Assembly (NCBI RefSeq): GCF_902859805.1
Contig: NZ_CADIKC010000002.1
Span: forward strand, 1 to 64,000
Length of the DNA: 64,000 nucleotides
Direction of reading: 5' to 3'
Origin: Paraburkholderia sediminicola
GTDB lineage: Bacteria; Pseudomonadota; Gammaproteobacteria; Burkholderiales; Burkholderiaceae
The notes beneath the pieces are model-generated. The model had not been told where the DNA came from. It ran no database searches and saw nothing but the letters and a program-made list of their open reading frames with translations. A program made the translations under genes and the position numbers. Positions 19,896-27,583 of this stretch are shown piece after piece. Numbering within the stretch: the first letter of the stretch is position 1; the number at the start of each line of letters is the position of its first letter.

Positions 19896-21452
19896 CTATA
19901 GTGCCGCCGCCACCTTCTGACCATTGGGACTGCCTAGTCCCGTGCACGCATCCCAGCCTGGCGACGCGGCAAAGCTGCCATTGTTGCCCTGGGTGATGTC
20001 GTTGAACGCGCCCGGCGCCTTGTACAACTTCGGGTTGATAAAACCGGCCGGCTGCCCCTTCGCCGCGTTGATCCGCGCAATCAACGCCGCCCACAGCGGT
20101 GCGACCGCGCTGGTGCCGCCGACCACCGTCTGTGTGCCGTCGATCAATACGCTATAGCCAGTGATAGGCGATGCATCGCCGGCCACGTCCGGCACGCCAC
20201 GCCCGCTGAGCGCCGTCGTCGCGCCGCTCGATGAAGTGACTGACAGACCCTGTTGCCACACCGGCACGGGAAAGGTCCGGCTCACGCCGCCACCGCCCGC
20301 GCCGCCCTGCGCGCCGTCGTTCCACACCACCTCGCGCGAAATCGCTGTGCCCGACGCGGTCAGGCTTGTGCCGCCGCATGCGAGCACGTAAGGGCTCGAC
20401 GCTGGAAAGTCGACCTGATCGCCACTGGACCCGTCGCTCGAGCCGCTATCGCCGGACGCCGCGCAGACCGTCACGCCGAGTGCTGCCGCCGTTTGCAGCA
20501 CGCTGTTGAACGCCTGCTGCGACTGGCTGGTCCAGTTCGCCTCCGGGCCGCCCCAGCTGATCGAGACGACCGAGGGTTTGTTGGTCGTGTCATGCACCGC
20601 GCGACTTACTGCGTCGATGAAACCGGCATCGCTGTTCTGTGTGAAATAGACCGCGATCGTCGCGCCAGGCACAATCGCACCGACGATTTCGATGTCGAGC
20701 GTGACTTCGCCGTCGGGCCCGTTCGGGTCGCCGCTCGGCTGATTGCTACCCTGATCGACGCCGACAGATTCCACCTTGGGCGAAGTGACGCCGAGACTCG
20801 CAAAGTAACTCGTCAGGTCGGATGTGCTGTACCCACCGCCGAGTTCGATGATGCCGACGCATTCGCCGCTGCCGTCACCCTGCGGAAACTGATACAACGA
20901 CGCGAGCTGCAGCGGCGTAAAGGACGCCTGATGCGCTTTGGCCGGCTGGAACGGCGGCCGGATGCGAAAGTGCGGCCGCGCCTGAGGCCGGTTATCGAGG
21001 CCGAGCACGGCTTGCACGATGCCGTGCAGATCGTCCGGCACACTGATCGTGCCGGTGCGGCCACGGAACTGGCCCGCCGTGTGGTGCTGGTAATGCTCCA
21101 GCTTGACGCCGAAGGCAGTCTGGAACTGCGCGATCGTGCCGCCCAGCACCACCTGGCGCGCTGCCGGATCTTCCCGCACCACCGTCAGGCCGTGTGCGGT
21201 GGCAAAGGCTTTGACCTTGGCGATGTCGTCCGGCGCTGCGCTGTAATCTTTTGCAAAGGCCTCCCGCGATAGAGGTTTGACGCTCGGGTCGCCCGCTTCG
21301 ATCTTGCTCATCAGTGAGTCGAACTGCGCCTGGTGTTGACGGCGCAACATCACGAAAACCTCGATCCGTTCTGCCGGATCGCATTGCCCAACGACTGTCG
21401 AACCTTGTTCCGCCTTGCGCTCGCTTCCTGGCAACGGTTGTCTATTGACCAT
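19896..21452 (-). CDS. S53 (sedolisin/kumamolisin) pro-peptidase
   Basis: A 518-aa protein. The N-terminal activation domain (about 20-170) is followed by a subtilisin-like catalytic domain. The Glu/Asp pair is in GEVTLDIEIVGA, the oxyanion Asp lies in CAASGDSGSSDG, the nucleophile Ser is in VGGTSAVAPLW, and the C-terminal calcium site is in FNDITQGNNG and SPGWDACTGLGSP. No signal peptide is visible at the N-terminus although the family is normally secreted. AGGAG stands 9 nt before the ATG. Confidence 0.88.
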   Translation of the reverse strand: MVNRQPLPGSERKAEQGSTVVGQCDPAERIEVFVMLRRQHQAQFDSLMSKIEAGDPSVKPLSREAFAKDYSAAPDDIAKVKAFATAHGLTVVREDPAARQVVLGGTIAQFQTAFGVKLEHYQHHTAGQFRGRTGTISVPDDLHGIVQAVLGLDNRPQARPHFRIRPPFQPAKAHQASFTPLQLASLYQFPQGDGSGECVGIIELGGGYSTSDLTSYFASLGVTSPKVESVGVDQGSNQPSGDPNGPDGEVTLDIEIVGAIVPGATIAVYFTQNSDAGFIDAVSRAVHDTTNKPSVVSISWGGPEANWTSQSQQAFNSVLQTAAALGVTVCAASGDSGSSDGSSGDQVDFPASSPYVLACGGTSLTASGTAISREVVWNDGAQGGAGGGGVSRTFPVPVWQQGLSVTSSSGATTALSGRGVPDVAGDASPITGYSVLIDGTQTVVGGTSAVAPLWAALIARINAAKGQPAGFINPKLYKAPGAFNDITQGNNGSFAASPGWDACTGLGSPNGQKVAAAL

Positions 21453-21758
21453 GGTGTCGATTCTCCTGTTAGCGTGACGGCGCGGGCCGCAAGGTGGACC
21501 CCAGGCACGGCACGCGCCTTCACGAACTCTCCGCCGCGTGGCCAGCGGCGGATTGCTGTTTCAAGGACTTCGCCAAACCGTCCGACCCATGCATTCGAAC
21601 ACAGTTCCGGCGTGCGCGGCAGTTGTCCGAATGGCTAACGCGGCGTTTGATCAATGCGCATCGCGCGGCACCCGCGCTATGATGCTGAAGCGGCAATCCA
21701 GCCGTCGCAGCGCCTCGCGCGCCACCCGCGCGCACGATCAAAGAATCAGAGGAACCCC
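21453..21758. other. divergent intergenic region, S53 peptidase and DUF1993 gene
   Basis: 306 bp between divergent starts. It holds the AGGAG site of the S53 gene at its left and the AGAGG site of the DUF1993 gene at its right. I see no operator-like palindrome, RNA gene or supported ORF. Confidence 0.4.
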
Positions 21759-22268
21759 ATGTCAATTTCGATGTATCAAGCATCATTGCCCGTGCTGGTG
21801 CGCGGCATGACTAACCTGCAAGTCATCCTCGGCAAGGCCGAGGCGCACGCTGCAGAGAAACAGATCGACCCGTCCGTGCTCACGAACGCCCGTCTCGCGC
21901 CGGACATGCTGCCGCTGTTGCGCCAGGTCTATATCGTGAGCGACACGGCGAAGGGCTGCGCCGCGCGTCTGGCTGGCGTCGAAGCGCCGAAGTACGACGA
22001 CGTCGAACAGACCTTCGAAGAACTCGATGCCCGCCTTCAAAAGACGATTGATTATCTGAAGGAATTCAATCCGCAACAGATCGACGGGTCTGAAGAACGT
22101 CCGATCACACTGAAAATGCGCGTTGGCCCGATCGAGTTCACGGGGCTGTCATATCTGCTCGGTTTCGTGTTGCCGAACTTTTATTTTCACGTCACGACGG
22201 CGTACGACATTCTGCGTCACAACGGCGTCGAACTTGGCAAGCTCGACTATCTGGGCGGCGCTAAGTAA
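21759..22268 (+). CDS. DUF1993 family protein
   Basis: A 169-aa soluble protein matching the DUF1993 pattern: an N-terminal MYQASLPVLVRGMTNLQVILGKAEAHA, a central DAKGCAARL-like helix, EERPITLKMRVGPIEFTG and a terminal FYFHVTTAYDILRHNGVELGK. The fold is expected to be a DinB-like four-helix bundle; His residues near FHVTTAYDILRH could bind metal. Function unknown. The start at 21759 is preceded by AGAGG. It is a single gene. Confidence 0.75.
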   Translation: MSISMYQASLPVLVRGMTNLQVILGKAEAHAAEKQIDPSVLTNARLAPDMLPLLRQVYIVSDTAKGCAARLAGVEAPKYDDVEQTFEELDARLQKTIDYLKEFNPQQIDGSEERPITLKMRVGPIEFTGLSYLLGFVLPNFYFHVTTAYDILRHNGVELGKLDYLGGAK

Positions 22269-22324
22269 GAAGGTGGATGCGCTGTGGCGTGGGCGCCATG
22301 TGATTGCGGCATGTGATTGCGACA

Positions 22325-22645
22325 TCACACGCGCGGCTGGAACGCGATGATCGCCATGCCGGCTAGCGTGAATACCACGCCAGCCGCATCCCACAGCGTG
22401 GGGCGCACTTTGTCGACGCCCCATAGCCACACGATCGCCACGGCCACATACACACCGCCGTAAGCCGCATACACGCGGCCTGCGGCGGTGCCGTGCAGCG
22501 TCAGCAGCCAGGCGAACAAGGCGAGGCTGAGCGCGCCGGGCACCAGCAGCCAGATGGAGCCCCCCTCCTTCAGCCAACGCCAGGGCAAATAGCACCCAAC
22601 GATCTCGGCAACGGCGGTCACGGCATAAAGCAGAAAAGTTTTCAT
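22325..22645 (-). CDS. YnfA/UPF0060 family membrane protein
   Basis: A 106-aa inner-membrane protein with four hydrophobic helices, opening [20 protein letters not shown] and containing [17 protein letters not shown] and [19 protein letters not shown], which are diagnostic of UPF0060. The ATG at 22645 begins directly on helix one, whereas an upstream frame adds 30 polar residues. Related to small multidrug resistance-type folds; transport role unproven. Confidence 0.85.
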   Translation of the reverse strand: MKTFLLYAVTAVAEIVGCYLPWRWLKEGGSIWLLVPGALSLALFAWLLTLHGTAAGRVYAAYGGVYVAVAIVWLWGVDKVRPTLWDAAGVVFTLAGMAIIAFQPRV

Positions 22646-22831
22646 CGACAGATAGGAGCGAGCGATTGTGTTGCCGCGGGAGGGTGCGCGGCGGCGTATC
22701 GGCTTTATTAACACAATCACTTCGCGCGTGGGCATGATGCATGCATCGGCCGTCGCGCTTCGCTACTCTATTCATTACCTGTCGCAGGCATCGCATCACG
22801 CTGCGCCGACCTCCACAAGCCAGCAAGTCAG

Positions 22832-23461
22832 TCAGTCCAGCGAAAGCCGCAAGGCAAAGCCGATCAGCGCCGCAGAAAAAGTCCAACGCTGCAGTGTCTG
22901 CGCGAGAGGATGAGCGCGCATCCATCCGGCAATGCGCGCCGCGCCAATCGCGTACACAGCGTCGAAACATGCGCCGATGGCGAGCAGCACCAGACCCAGC
23001 TCAACCATCTGCAGCGCAACCGGTCCGGCCTCGGGACGCACGAACTGCGGCAACAGCACCGAACAGAACAGCAGTGCTTTCGGGTTCAACAGATTGGTCA
23101 GCAAGCCCTTGACGAAAGCGGTCCGCAACGGCCGCGACTCAGTGCCCATCACACCGCCCTCAGGTAATGCGAATACGGGCGAGCGGAAAATCTGGATGCC
23201 AACCCACGCGAGATAAACCGCGCCGCCGTAACGCACCACGTCGTACAGCCAGGGCGCGCTGCGCAACAGCGCCGCCACGCCGCATGCCGACAACGTGACG
23301 TGCGTGGCCCGCGCCAGCCCAAGGCCGCCAGCCGCGGCGAAACCACTGCGCACGCCGCGTCCGATGCTGGTCTGCAGAACCAGCGCCATGTCGGGCCCAG
23401 GCACGGCATAGACGACAAACAACGCAGCGATATAAACAGCCAGAAGGTGTGCGGAAATCAT
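22832..23461 (-). CDS. LysE/RhtB family amino-acid exporter
   Basis: A 209-aa membrane protein with about six helices and the family's N-terminal motif (VVYAVPGPDMALVLQTSIGRGVRSGFAAAGGLG), plus GLLTNLLNPKALLFCSVLLPQF. It diverges from an Lrp/AsnC regulator with 154 bp between, an arrangement typical of amino-acid-induced exporters. AGAGG stands before the ATG. The exported amino acid cannot be told from sequence. Confidence 0.85.
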   Translation of the reverse strand: MISAHLLAVYIAALFVVYAVPGPDMALVLQTSIGRGVRSGFAAAGGLGLARATHVTLSACGVAALLRSAPWLYDVVRYGGAVYLAWVGIQIFRSPVFALPEGGVMGTESRPLRTAFVKGLLTNLLNPKALLFCSVLLPQFVRPEAGPVALQMVELGLVLLAIGACFDAVYAIGAARIAGWMRAHPLAQTLQRWTFSAALIGFALRLSLD

Positions 23462-23549
23462 GGAAGCCTCTTGTTTTAAGGGCTCTATCTTGCCGTCGTC
23501 AGCGGAGGGTTTGCTGGCGAAATACAGGAGCTGCGGCTTCGTCTTTGAA

Positions 23550-23567
23550 GGAATACGCTAATATTCC
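23550..23567. promoter_or_regulatory. candidate Lrp/AsnC operator
   Basis: GGAATA-cgctaa-TATTCC is a perfect 6+6 inverted repeat in the 154-bp region between the LysE exporter and the Lrp-type gene, 49 bp before the regulator start. AT-rich centred dyads of about this size are typical Lrp-family sites. No other copy was found. Confidence 0.45.
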
Positions 23568-23615
23568 ATCCCCGAGTCATGTTTTCCGCCAACGCACTGC
23601 AAACACCTCAAAACC

Positions 23616-24083
23616 ATGACAACCGACCTCGATAAAACAGACCGCGCGATCCTCGCCGCGCTGCAGAACGACGGCCGCATGTCGAATGCACGGCTGGCCG
23701 ACATGGTCGGCCTGAGCGAAACGCCTTGCGCCCGGCGCCTCAAGCGCCTCGAAAACGACGGCTATATCGACCAGTACCGCGCGATGCTTTCGCGCTCCGC
23801 TCTCGGCCTCGGCGTCGTCGCGTTCGTCTATGTGCGTTTTGCCGTACACGACCGCGCGGTGGCCACCCGTTTCGAGCGCGAGGTGCAGGCAATTCCGCGA
23901 ATTCTGGCGTGCCACAACGTGTCGGGCAGCGCCGACTATATTCTGCAGGTGGTCGCGCGCGATCTCGACGACTACGGCACGTTCATGCGCGACGAGATGC
24001 GCAGCCTGCCGGGCGTGACGTCGGTGGAATCGGCGTTGTCACTACGGGAAATCAAGGCTAACGGCGGCCTGCCGCTGTCCTGA
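23616..24083 (+). CDS. Lrp/AsnC family transcriptional regulator
   Basis: A 155-aa regulator with an N-terminal helix-turn-helix (LDKTDRAILAALQNDGRMSNARLADMVGLSETPCARRLKRLE) and a C-terminal RAM/effector domain (about 65-150; ISGSADYILQVVARDLDDY-like block). Divergent from a LysE exporter, it probably activates it when its amino-acid ligand accumulates. Full family length. Confidence 0.88.
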   Translation: MTTDLDKTDRAILAALQNDGRMSNARLADMVGLSETPCARRLKRLENDGYIDQYRAMLSRSALGLGVVAFVYVRFAVHDRAVATRFEREVQAIPRILACHNVSGSADYILQVVARDLDDYGTFMRDEMRSLPGVTSVESALSLREIKANGGLPLS

Positions 24084-24148
24084 ACGCGGACGTGGCATAG
24101 TCACGCATTTGATACGGCGCGAGCCGACCAGACGAGCACGGAGTTTTC

Positions 24149-24382
24149 ATGGATCACGAACAGGCAAGAGCCGAAGAATCAGCCGCGATGGAGCGCGTCC
24201 TGACTGCAACCACGCGGGTAAAGGCAGCGTTCGCGTCGCTGCAATCGCAATTCCCGCCGGCCGGCAGCGGCCAGCCTTCGCAGTTCGCGCTGCAAACGTT
24301 CGACGCCGCGTTGCAGGAACTCGAAGACGCCCAAGCCGCATTCGACGAATTGCTTGGCGATCTGCTTGACGGCAATCGTTGA
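24149..24382 (+). CDS. small hypothetical protein, helical
   Basis: A 77-aa acidic, Ala/Gln-rich protein with predicted helices (EESAAMERVLTATTRVKAAF and TFDAALQELEDAQAAFDELL) separated by a Pro/Gly loop. CGGAG stands 6 nt before the ATG and codon use matches neighbours. It follows the lrp-type gene by 65 bp on the same strand. No family recognised; a helical-hairpin dimer is plausible. Confidence 0.6.
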   Translation: MDHEQARAEESAAMERVLTATTRVKAAFASLQSQFPPAGSGQPSQFALQTFDAALQELEDAQAAFDELLGDLLDGNR

Positions 24383-24572
24383 GTGGCATAGCTGGTCTCT
24401 CCACTGCGTAGCTGCTGCGTTGGGCGCGAGCGGCGGCCGTCTTCAGTTTCCACCGAGGCGGGCGTCGCGTTATTCGGAGTGGCCGGGCGGGCCTGACCGT
24501 TAGTTGCGTATCAATGTCCTGGATATGGAATTCTCATAACGCCGGACACCCATCCCCTGCCCGGCCCTGCGT

Positions 24573-24610
24573 GTTTCGACGCGCTTCTGGACGCCGTAGC
24601 GCGTCGAAAC
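24573..24610 (-). terminator. 12-bp inverted repeat after the OprB porin gene
   Basis: GTTTCGACGCGC (24573-24584) and GCGCGTCGAAAC (24599-24610) form a perfect 12-bp stem with a 14-nt loop, 15 nt beyond the porin stop. No U-tract follows on the minus strand, so it may be a Rho-assisted terminator or an mRNA 3'-end stabiliser. Confidence 0.5.
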
Positions 24611-24625
24611 ATCCACCCCATCCCC

Positions 24626-26161
24626 TCAGAAAACGATATTGGTCCGCAGCCCGACGATCGCTTCGTTACCAACGCGTTGGGACGGATTGCCCGGATCCGG
24701 AATACCGCCCGCCGGCCGGAACACATATTGGAAGTCCGCCTGCAACTGCCACCACGGTGCGACCTGATACTGGTAGGTCGCCTCGACGACTGTCTCGGCG
24801 CTGCGCGACGGATAGCCCGGGGTGGTCAGCGACGCGGTATCGCTCGCGAGCCCTTGAGCACGCGAGCCGATCTTCGCGTAGCCGACTGCCAATCCGGCCA
24901 CATCGTTGTCGCGCCCTTTGAACGGCGCTTTGAGCGTCACACCCGCATTCACGCCGAGGTCCACCAGATTGCGATCGCCAGGGGCGCCCATGACTCTCGC
25001 GAAAACACCCACCGACTGCGGACTGTCCCCGCCCCGTTGCCAAACCGTCTGATCGGCCACCGCGTAGAAGCTGTAATCGCCTCGATGACTCGCCGGCACG
25101 CCATTGCTCGCCGGATTCGCCAGCGACAAACCGGTACTGTCAAAGCGCTGGTCCGCAAAATTTTGCGTGTTGTACCAGAAGCCCAGCTTGTAGGTGCCGG
25201 GCAGACCGGTTGCCTGCGTACCCGAGGGATTCGCCGCAGGCTGGTTGATGGCGTACTGCACCTCGCCGATGAACAACGCGCCGCCACGCAGATTGAAATT
25301 CGTACCGTGGCGATTCTGCTGCTGTGGGTCGCCCGTGTCGCTGCCCGCCGGATTGCCGTCGAAGACACCGGCCATCACAGTCCATGCGTCCGAAGGCCTG
25401 GCGCGCAATCGCACGCCGAGCGACGACAGTGGATAAGCAGGCCCGCCCGCCGGCATATCGACCGACGGCAGTACAGGCCAGCCAAAGGTCGCGTTGACGA
25501 ACGGCGTCGCGAACTGGCTCACCATGAATTCCTGGTCGAGACTCTGCTGTCCGACCTTCACATCCACTTTTCCGCCGATCAGGGATTGCTGATACCAGAG
25601 CTCCCATAATCTCGTCGTGTCGTCGGCCTCGATACCACTCGCGCTTTGCAGGGTCTGCAGATTCCGTTGGCTCAGATTGCTGCCATGAATCTGCAATGCC
25701 GAGACATTGAACGTGCCGCCCGGCAGCCCGAGCGCTTTTTCCGTGTCGACGACGATACCGAACTGGGTCAGTCCATCGTAAGCGCCGCCTCGTTTGACGC
25801 CGCCCGACAAGTTGTTCAGATACTCGCTGGTTTCCTGCAAGTTGAAGGTCACACCGTAGTTGCCGAGCCAGGGACGCAACCCGCCCATGTCGCCGAGCAG
25901 ATTCGAACGTTCCCAGAGCCCGGCAGGCGCGGCAGGTGTCTGCCCTGTGGCCGGGGACTGATCCGAGGCCGGCGCCGGATCCACTGCCGGCGTCTGTGCC
26001 ATGACGGACGGCGCCACGCCGAACGACAGGAGAAGCGTCAACCCGAGGTGGCCACCCGACATCCACCACCCGGTTTTTTCAGGGACTTTCTGCGCGAGGC
26101 AAGTCTGAGCGCCGCGCATGCGACGGGCCACAGAACGATACGACAACGATTTGACGAACAT
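24626..26161 (-). CDS. OprB-type carbohydrate-selective outer-membrane porin
   Basis: A 511-aa protein. The N-terminus has a long positively charged lead before a hydrophobic export segment (LGLTLLLSFGVAPSVMAQT), then a Pro/Ala/Thr linker and the beta-barrel. WERSNLLGDMGGLRPWLGNYG, WELWYQQSLIGGKVDVKVGQQ and the C-terminal EAIVGLRTNIVF ending in Phe mark an OprB-family barrel. Sugar or small-solute uptake is the family role. The 5' region contains competing hairpins (26297-26352). A shorter start at the internal ATG near residue 34 is possible. Confidence 0.82.
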   Translation of the reverse strand: MFVKSLSYRSVARRMRGAQTCLAQKVPEKTGWWMSGGHLGLTLLLSFGVAPSVMAQTPAVDPAPASDQSPATGQTPAAPAGLWERSNLLGDMGGLRPWLGNYGVTFNLQETSEYLNNLSGGVKRGGAYDGLTQFGIVVDTEKALGLPGGTFNVSALQIHGSNLSQRNLQTLQSASGIEADDTTRLWELWYQQSLIGGKVDVKVGQQSLDQEFMVSQFATPFVNATFGWPVLPSVDMPAGGPAYPLSSLGVRLRARPSDAWTVMAGVFDGNPAGSDTGDPQQQNRHGTNFNLRGGALFIGEVQYAINQPAANPSGTQATGLPGTYKLGFWYNTQNFADQRFDSTGLSLANPASNGVPASHRGDYSFYAVADQTVWQRGGDSPQSVGVFARVMGAPGDRNLVDLGVNAGVTLKAPFKGRDNDVAGLAVGYAKIGSRAQGLASDTASLTTPGYPSRSAETVVEATYQYQVAPWWQLQADFQYVFRPAGGIPDPGNPSQRVGNEAIVGLRTNIVF

Positions 26162-26704
26162 AAGCTCACTCCCATCGAGCCCGGCAAAACCGGGCGATGT
26201 ACGAAGACGTGACCGGGTCTCGCAAACAATGCGATAGCGATCAAACAGAGGGAGCGTGCGACTGTCGGACCGGCTGGACCGGCCACTGAAGAAGCGCGCT
26301 AACCCGAACGGAGCGAGTTAGCGGCGAAGGAGTAAACCTGCTGCTAACTCGCGGATACTGCGCCGGCGTAGACCGGCATCGGACTTCCACTACTAGAGCA
26401 TGTGTCCACGAAGGACTCCTTTTGCTGAGACGGGCGGATTGTATTCGGCACACTTATAAAATCGCAAGTAAAAATCACATCAACAAGATCACACTCCTAA
26501 TTTGCGGGCGAGCCTGTTGTCTGTCCTCGGCTTTGCCCTGCCGTTACCTCGCAGTTGCCCCGCAGTTGCCTCGCAGTTGCCTTATGGACCGCTGCGTCCG
26601 CGCCCTTCATTCCCCTGTCTTTCCTGTCACTTCTGAAAGACTCAGCCCCACTGGCGATAGCGAAGTACGTTGCCGCACGCATAAAGAAAAAATATTTGCT
26701 TCGC
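26162..26704. other. upstream region of the OprB gene
   Basis: 543 bp between two minus-strand genes. GCGAGTTAG (26313-26321) can pair either with CTAACTCGC (26344-26352) or, using 26317-26323, with CGCTAAC (26297-26303), giving mutually exclusive hairpins 140-190 nt before the porin start. At 26550-26582 the 11-mer CGCAGTTGCC(C/T) is repeated three times in tandem. The rest is AT-rich (26460-26500 and 26680-26700) and probably holds the porin promoter. Confidence 0.5.
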
Positions 26705-26923
26705 TTAACGAAGCATGTTGACTTCTGCTTGCGGGAGTGCATAAAATTCGCCCGTTATCACAAACGGGGCCATTGCCTTGGACACCAGCAGTAGTCGATC
26801 TTCGAACAGTTTCACTGCCTGACCGGCCCGACGCCCGCGCTCTCTTTTCTCAGCCGCCGTCTTGCCAGCAGGCAGACGGTGCGCGCCGTAGTAACTCTCC
26901 CCGTGCACCTTAACTAGCGCCAT
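26705..26923 (-). CDS. hypothetical 72-aa protein
   Basis: A basic N-terminal half (GKTAAEKRERGRRAGQAVK) is followed by a hydrophobic strand-like C-terminus (LFEDRLLLVSKAMAPFVITGEFYAL). Composition looks protein-like rather than shadow-like, and no competing gene is present. No strong ribosome site precedes the ATG. Family not recognised. It lies between the OprB promoter region and the NRAMP leader. Confidence 0.4.
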   Translation of the reverse strand: MALVKVHGESYYGAHRLPAGKTAAEKRERGRRAGQAVKLFEDRLLLVSKAMAPFVITGEFYALPQAEVNMLR

Positions 26924-27137
26924 TCGGCCGCGCCGTGCTTACGCACGTCCCGCAACCGCATGGCATCGCGTCGCGAGTATCCACTCGCGGCAGCGTTCGC
27001 TCACGCCGGTTGGATCCGTTCGAATTCCGGCGCGGCCGAACGCGTGGACAAGCACGTGCTTAACGAATGCAGATTAGCAACGCAAATAAGCAATGCCGAT
27101 AAGCAACGTCGATAAACAGAAACGATAAGGAGCCGCC

Positions 27138-27236
27138 ATGCCCGACAGTGACAGTTATCCCTTATGCCGCTCAATTGCCACGCAATTTTTCTTTTGCCTG
27201 AGGAAAGCAGGTAGACCTTCGCCGCCGCGCCCATAG
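27138..27236 (+). CDS. leader small ORF 1 (32 aa) before the NRAMP gene
   Basis: ATG at 27138 preceded by AAGGAG at 7-nt spacing; the frame ends at TAG 27234-27236. The peptide has Cys near its middle, IATQFFFCLRKAG and a Pro-rich end PSPPRP. Proline-rich leader peptides can couple translation stalling to expression of downstream metal transporters. That role is inferred; expression is unproven. Confidence 0.4.
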   Translation: MPDSDSYPLCRSIATQFFFCLRKAGRPSPPRP

Positions 27237-27277
27237 TGCCGGCCGCGCTCCGTGTCTGCTGGCTTTCCGCAACCTGC
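27202..27277 (+). other. structured leader RNA candidate upstream of the NRAMP gene
   Basis: GGAAAGC (27202-27208) can pair with GCTTTCC (27262-27268), while the overlapping GCAGGT (27207-27212) can pair with ACCTGC (27272-27277). The two helices compete for G27207 and C27208. The 3' half of leader ORF 1 lies within the first arm. I do not recognise it as yybP-ykoY, M-box or another named riboswitch. Confidence 0.35.
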
Positions 27278-27305
27278 GTCAAGCCATACGCACCGGAGAA
27301 ATACC

Positions 27306-27449
27306 ATGTACATCGCCATCCTCGTACCGACCCTGCAGCAAACGCATATCCACAGCGACGCTGCACTCGCGCTTCACAGCATCAAGCCGCACTGGCTCGC
27401 CGTGTCCTGGCACCGGGTCAAAGCGCTCCTCTCGAACTCAGCTTCGTAA
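27306..27449 (+). CDS. leader small ORF 2 (47 aa) before the NRAMP gene
   Basis: ATG at 27306 with CGGAG 9 nt upstream; stop at 27447-27449. The peptide is MYIAILVPTLQQTHIH-like at its start, contains four His and two Trp and has no membrane helix. It ends 134 bp before the transporter start. A second leader peptide is possible; the alternative is chance. Confidence 0.35.
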   Translation: MYIAILVPTLQQTHIHSDAALALHSIKPHWLAVSWHRVKALLSNSAS

Positions 27450-27583
27450 TACTCACTGTCAGTACCCGCACGTCTTCGCGATCCGCATGCGCCGCAGTCG
27501 CTCGAGTCCATTCGACGACCTGCGTACTGCGGATTCCGAAGGCGCGCCACTGCATTCAAATCACACTGCCAAGGCGGTTAAAA

